Shown here: positions 19,938 to 24,133 of the stretch, piece by piece
Layout: each line of letters starts with the position of its first letter
How positions within the stretch are numbered: position 1 is the first letter of the stretch
Origin: Lingula anatina
Lineage: Eukaryota > Brachiopoda > Lingulata > Lingulida > Lingulidae
Direction of reading: 5' to 3'
Assembly: GCF_001039355.2 (NCBI RefSeq)
Contig: NW_019775843.1
Location: forward strand, 88,050-112,182
Length of the DNA: 24,133 bases
Notes under the pieces: model-generated
The model's input: the letters and a program-made list of their open reading frames with translations, nothing else
Told to the model about the DNA's origin: nothing
The model's database searches: none
Made by a program: the position numbers and the translations under genes

Positions 19938-20199
19938 GTTTGTACGCTCTTTTTTTTTTTTTTTTGAGCGTCAGCCATATACGTATAACACTCTTTATAT
20001 TACATGTAGTGCAGACATACATGTATATGTATAAACAAGGAACAATGACTAGATAGCCGTTCTTCGGCACTCAGATATTGCACAACATTTATAGATGTGT
20101 CATGGTGACATATAATCTACTTCCTTTACTACGTAGTGATATCAAAACACATGGAACAAGATGTGGTAGCTGTTCCCCTTGTGTTGATAAGATTTCATT

Positions 20200-21061
20200 G
20201 GACATAAATTGTTAACCACAATCGGACGACCTCTCTCGGTTTAAAGGCAGTGCGAAATGATTGCGATTTACTAAGAAGCAAATCTAGGAGGAAAGTTGGG
20301 GGAGAGAAAGATGGACTAAAATTTAACAACAAATTATAAAAAGCAGTCTTATTGACTGAAATTTAACAACACATTATAAAAAGCAGTCTTTGTTCCAAAA
20401 CTGGTCCGGTGAGATCGACAACGAACAATCGAATTAGTCAACCAGCAATTGATTGAGTTAAATATTTATCTGTGTAGATCAACATAAATATGAATGAAAA
20501 CGACGAAGCTTTTGGCATATGCCCCTTTTCCAGGAACTGATGAATGAATAATTAAACAAAAGTCAAGGATACGCGATACATGGACAATAACCTGCTTCGT
20601 CCATGCGTGACGTTAAGTGCACGTGGCGTAAAAGCACGTGCTGATGATTGAACGTCGTACAATGTATAAATATTTTGTAAAATTGAATAAATCGATAATT
20701 TAAAAAAACGAAATTAATAAAACATAAATTAATCATGTATTAACTTCATTCCATTGTAGGGATTACTTTGATAATAACAACCAATAAGATACAAAGAGGG
20801 CCGGTAATCACAACATATGTGACGACGTTACTGACTTTGACTTACTTGTTACGCAAGGTAAGAACTAAACAACTACCATGTTCCTTCATATCCTTTATTA
20901 TCACTTTCTAAGTACGCTATCTACAATTTACATAGTTTTTCCAGTTTACATAAAATTCTGCGCTTAAGTACAACAAGGTCATGTCAATCAAGTCAAGTAA
21001 CACTACTATACACTCCCTACTCCTTGTTCATTCGTGGCTGTCAATTACTAACATTACACAT
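20200..21061. other. Sequence unique to unit B
   Basis: No counterpart in unit A, where a CCTCCTTGG-family half element lies instead. It contains a two-unit tandem repeat at about 20313-20390 (core AATTTAACAAC and ATTATAAAAAGCAGTCTT) and a cluster of CACGTG-like sites near 20618-20641. No gene was recognised. Confidence 0.6.
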
Positions 21062-21246
21062 ACAAGGATGCCCTTACTTCTAACCTCTACATACTATTAA
21101 ACGTTAGCAATGCAAATATATCTTATTTTCTAGTTTTGATTTGGCCATACAAAAAGACATTAGGTCATCGGATGGGGGTCTGAAGAAAGATGATAAGAGG
21201 GCTGTATTTTACGACGGATACCCAGATTTGGCTCATACAGCTGTAA

Positions 21247-22348
21247 TACCCCCGTCACACTAAAGGCGGAATGAGCAAGAATGCCGTCGGAAAGACAATT
21301 CTTTGTGCGCTCCTGGATATTCGAAGAGCATTCTAATAATTACGAGTGCATTCTAAATATTTTTACCCATTCTTGTGGTATTCCGAATGTTTTTGTCATG
21401 TCAAAAACCTTCGAAGTGCATTCCAAGTGGAAATTTATCGAATGGCATTTGAACAGCACTATGACTGCATTCTAAATATTCTCACGGCATTCCGACAGCA
21501 TTCGAAACATGCTGATAACATTAGAGGAATATTCGAACTGACAAGTTACTTAAAGCCCCCGTCAAACTTATTCGAAATCAGTAGGAATCAAGCCGGAATT
21601 ACTAAATTTAAAAATTCGTGCCATATTCGGGAGGGAATTTAAAATTATCATAAAATATTACAGCTTTGTAAGAATGCCTCTGGAATACTAAGAATGCACA
21701 TCGAACCCGCCTGGAATGATTCTTGCACATTCCAGGTATATTACCTCTTAAATGCAGCTCGAATGTAGTTGGAATACTGTAGGGATATTGCGATTAATTT
21801 GCTCTTGGAATGCACTTAGAAAGTTTTTGACATGACAAAATCATTCGAGCCGGCCACAAGAATGGATAAAAAATATTTGGAATGCACTCAGAATTTTTAC
21901 AATGTTTTTAGAATGCTATTCGAATATCCTGGAATGCACAAAGAATTGTATTTACGACGCCATTCTTAATCATTCCGCCTCTAGTGTGACGGGGATTTTA
22001 TACTCCGCCAGAATGTTTCGAATGTGCCGCGGATGAGCTGAATTATTAAATTTGCCAGCAATCGAACTACACTAGTGCGCCGTTCAAAGTATATTCTAAA
22101 TATTCTTACTGTCTTCTTACAGCATTATAAATATTCCTAGTTTTCTAACTACATTCGAACTGCTTTTGAGAGCTACACAGTCGAAAATGCACTCATCATT
22201 CCAGGCGAATTCAAGCGCATTCTGAGTATTCCAACGGTACTCTTACAATATGAAAATTTCCCCCCGAATGTGGTTCGAATTTAAAAATTCTTCGTTCGGG
22301 CTCATTCTTCTTCATTCCTGCTGATTCCGAATAAGTGTGACGGGGGTA
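21247..22348. mobile_element. 1.1-kb foldback transposon with four interleaved termini
   Basis: Outer ends are a perfect 15-bp inverted repeat TACCCCCGTCACACT, flanked by TAA (21244-21246, 22349-22351). Block X in unit B shows the empty site GCTGTAACAGAATG. Inside are two more ends: CCCCCGTCAAACTTATTCG at 21556 and AGTGTGACGGGG at 21983-21994. Arms pair as 21249-21435 with 21800-21994, and 21556-21725 with 22180-22346. The interior is dense in GAATGC/GCATTC motifs. No transposase; the small frames in it are artefacts. The 3-bp TAA target suggests PIF/Harbinger-like mobilisation (inference). Confidence 0.88.
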
Positions 22349-22351
22349 TAA

Positions 22352-23586
22352 CAGAATGTCAGTACGCATTTCACAGTATCATACCCCAAACAAATTTTGA
22401 GTGGTGATGCAATACTTTGAAGTTTCAAACCCCGCTGAGAATCATCACTATCACATCGCGTAGTAGGCAAGAGCGGTGTCGCGTCTGATACTTCGAGGCG
22501 CGTACTGATACACACCTTGAGAGCGGGTAGAGTAGTCTGATCTACCGGTGAATTATAAGATCATTCGGTGCCAAGTCTGGTAGTTGGGTAGGCCTGAGTA
22601 TAGACAGATTAAAACAATAACAATTAAATTCTATTTACATATTTATTTGATAAATGTAACAGTTTTTTTTTTACAATATCACAAATGTTTCTATGTACTA
22701 TTTTTAATATTTTTTAAACCAGTAATCACATTGCTTGACTCAAATTTCACAAGTTGCATAAAAGTAAAGCAAAAAAAGATAATTGTGTAAATATATATAT
22801 AAAGATATATATTTATTCATATTCAAAATGTTAATCATGGTTTAATCAATTTGTGTTATTGAAGATTGTAAGAAAAGAAGGGTAGACTAATCACATCTTC
22901 ACGTTATTAGGAGTTCATAACGGTTGTCTTCACTTTCATTTGATATCATTTTCAACAATTTTCCAGAGTTCTCTATGTTCAGTCAGAAGTGCGTCGTTAA
23001 AACACCCAAATATTTAGCCTGATTTAATTCCCACCTCACTATGTATAAAGAATGAGTGGCTAAGAACAATGGTGGAGATGTCGAACTGGCTCGTATTGTT
23101 TTAACATTTGTAAGTTTTGTGGAATTCACCACATTCAATTCATCAAAACATCATATTACATGCATAATTGCATTGTTTGTAATCGATGTTAATAAAATAT
23201 TGATTATAAACATCTTACTAGGTACATTGTTTAAAGTCAAAAATAATAATATACTGATTATAAACAATATACCCAGTATCATGTAGGTAGCTTACTCACA
23301 AAATCTTGCATGAAACTTTTTGAACAGTGGTTTGCCATTAATTAAGGCATTTTACGTAAAGGAAAAGTATAGTTCTCAAGCAGTTCTGTGTACATTGGCC
23401 AAAGCAACTCAGGGGCGGATCCAGAGATATTTTCTGACAGTCTTATCTTTGTTAATTTGTCCTCAATTTTGACCGTCTTCCGACAGAAAATATTAGATAC
23501 CCGTCAATGTAAACTTAAAAATCTGACCGTCTTCCGGAAGACCCAGAAGACGGCCTAAATCCGCCCCTGCAACTATACGTTTATAG
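22352..23586. other. 3' flank of CD225 copy C and block Y
   Basis: From 22594 this matches 14338 onward (block Y, CAGATTAAAACAATAAC), and from 22937 the 3' flank of copies A and B. A segment present in A and B (about 6690-6890) is deleted here between CATCAAA and ACATCATA near 23145. The part 22352-22590 has no match in the window. The minus- and plus-strand short frames here have no support. Confidence 0.6.
23410..23569. mobile_element. 160-bp MITE with CAGGGGCGGAT ends
   Basis: Left end CAGGGGCGGATCCAGAG; reverse complement of the right end CAGGGGCGGATTTAGGCC. Flanked by a CAACT duplication (23405-23409, 23570-23574). Copies A and B show the uninterrupted AAAGCAACTATTCG-type site. The interior carries GACCGTCTTCCG twice. 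CAGGGGCGGAT-type ends recur in hAT-derived MITEs of many animals. Inserted in the 3' UTR region of copy C. Confidence 0.9.
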
Positions 23587-23765
23587 TTAGGGTTCGTCAT
23601 AGATTGAATCGGAAACTGCCGCTACTTCCACGCAATACCAAACAACGGTCACGATTAACACAATGATGCTTGTCAACGCGCCAGCGATGTTTAGCCAAAA
23701 GGCTATCTTTCCCTTGCTCCTGGCGCCCTCCACATCTCCGGCGTCGTAGTCGCTGTCCGATAACA
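23587..23765 (-). CDS. CD225/dispanin protein, copy C, last exon only
   Basis: A single exon with the same acceptor (TCTCTTCAG) and the same 179-base length as copy B, reading LSDSDYDAGDVEGARSKGK, then a diverged second membrane segment and the tail SDSIYDEP before TAA. The signature GDVEGARSKGK is intact and there is no stop or frameshift, so the exon looks under constraint. Exons 1 and 2 are not visible: by spacing in copies A and B, exon 2 should start about 150 bases past the window edge, and the sequence beyond 23967 already differs from both. It could be a complete diverged gene or a truncated duplicate. Confidence 0.8.
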
Positions 23766-23926
23766 CTGAAGAGAAAGAAAGAAATTCACGTATCTTAGTA
23801 TCATGATGTGTGTAGTTCAAAGACGTGCGTACGTCCGTTCTACTGAGAATCTGTGTGGCTGGTATTATAGGCGTGTATGACTGAAATCTTCATATCTTGA
23901 AGTTTGATTTCACTGCCGTTGAATGA

Positions 23927-23928
<2 letters not shown>

Positions 23929-23967
<39 letters not shown>
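23929..23967. repeat. (TG)n tract in intron 2, copy C
   Basis: A perfect GT repeat of about 19 units in the position of the tracts in copies A and B. Homology with the other copies ends exactly here. Confidence 0.9.
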
Positions 23968-23969
<2 letters not shown>

Positions 23970-24133
23970 GATAAAGCAGCATTTTATGGTTTAAGTAATT
24001 GTTATGCTGAATTCAGTTTTTTTTTCATAAGGCCACACTTTTTTAATTTTATGGATGACATCCTGCGCGCGCACCGATTTTCGTCCGTTCTCCAAACCCC
24101 CCCTCCCCCCATCGAAGTCGGTTGTCGCAAACG
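23968..24133. other. Right edge, no match to copies A or B
   Basis: AT-rich sequence with a GCGCGCGC run and a C-rich run near 24098-24110. No exon was recognised. Where copies A and B have conserved intron 2 sequence (GTTTGGGCGACGCATTTTCTC), this region has none. Confidence 0.5.

Larger units (their letters stand above)
13281..21061. repeat. Tandem segmental duplication, unit B
   Basis: One full repeat period, from block X (13281) to its next copy (21062), about 7.8 kb. Inside, in order: block X, an AT-rich block Y (from about 14338, recurring at 22594), the 3' flank, CD225 copy B in reverse, its non-coding exon, promoter and upstream flank to about 20200, then about 860 bp not shared with unit A. 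A diverged second version of block Y lies at 13490-13690. Confidence 0.75.
21062..24133. repeat. Tandem segmental duplication, unit C (partial)
   Basis: Block X (21062-21246), the large foldback insertion, then block Y (from about 22594), the 3' flank and the last exon of CD225 copy C. After the TG tract at 23967 the sequence no longer matches copies A or B, so the unit is broken or rearranged there, or the intron has been replaced. Confidence 0.7.

Noticed and set aside
20618-20641. CACGTG-like cluster as a regulatory module
   Set aside because: Present only in the unit-B-specific stretch with no nearby gene start and no second copy for comparison.
13281-21246. Block X copies as LTRs of a retroelement
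   Set aside because: No primer-binding site, gag or pol is found between them; the span contains a normal intron-bearing CD225 gene and belongs to a tandem duplication.
21281-21642. Overlapping reading frames of 64 and 98 residues inside the foldback element
   Set aside because: They follow the repeated GAATGC motifs and show no transposase or other domain.

Overview
The window is nuclear DNA of an invertebrate animal. It is AT-rich, genes are split by GT-AG introns, and it is full of microsatellites and short non-coding transposons. No bacterial, plasmid or viral gene is visible. The intron structure, the CD225 (dispanin) genes and the repeat style fit a marine invertebrate such as a mollusc or other lophotrochozoan, or a basal deuterostome. 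I cannot fix the species from sequence alone.

Layout. (1) 957-5537, plus strand: the last eight coding exons of an acyl-CoA dehydrogenase, 371 codons plus stop in an unbroken frame. Its start lies left of the window. (2) 5538-6480: a gene-poor spacer between convergent genes. (3) 6480 to the end: a tandem array of minus-strand genes for small two-pass CD225/dispanin membrane proteins. Copy A (CDS 7204-8433, 143 aa) and copy B (CDS 15505-16727, 145 aa) each have three coding exons plus a conserved non-coding 5' exon 2.5-3.6 kb upstream, next to a conserved promoter block. Copy C shows only its last coding exon (23587-23765); the rest lies beyond the right edge or is absent. The duplicated unit is about 7.8 kb (roughly 13281-21061).

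The copies have been remodelled by mobile elements, and comparing them gives empty sites that date the insertions: a 245-bp foldback MITE at 12775, a 171-bp MITE at 15170, a 160-bp MITE at 23410, and a 1.1-kb foldback element at 21247-22348 with four interleaved termini and a TAA target duplication.

Most notable observations: two copies of one 3-bp-target MITE family begin exactly at intron position +5, after GTAA, of two splice donors in the acyl-CoA dehydrogenase gene; a 32-bp minisatellite repeats another donor of that gene; the 1.1-kb element has an A-B-A'-B' arrangement of ends; and a 92-bp non-coding block about 480 bp upstream of the CD225 promoters is nearly identical between copies A and B. 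I found no wholly new gene system. The novelty lies in how the mobile DNA is arranged and in the CD225 array.
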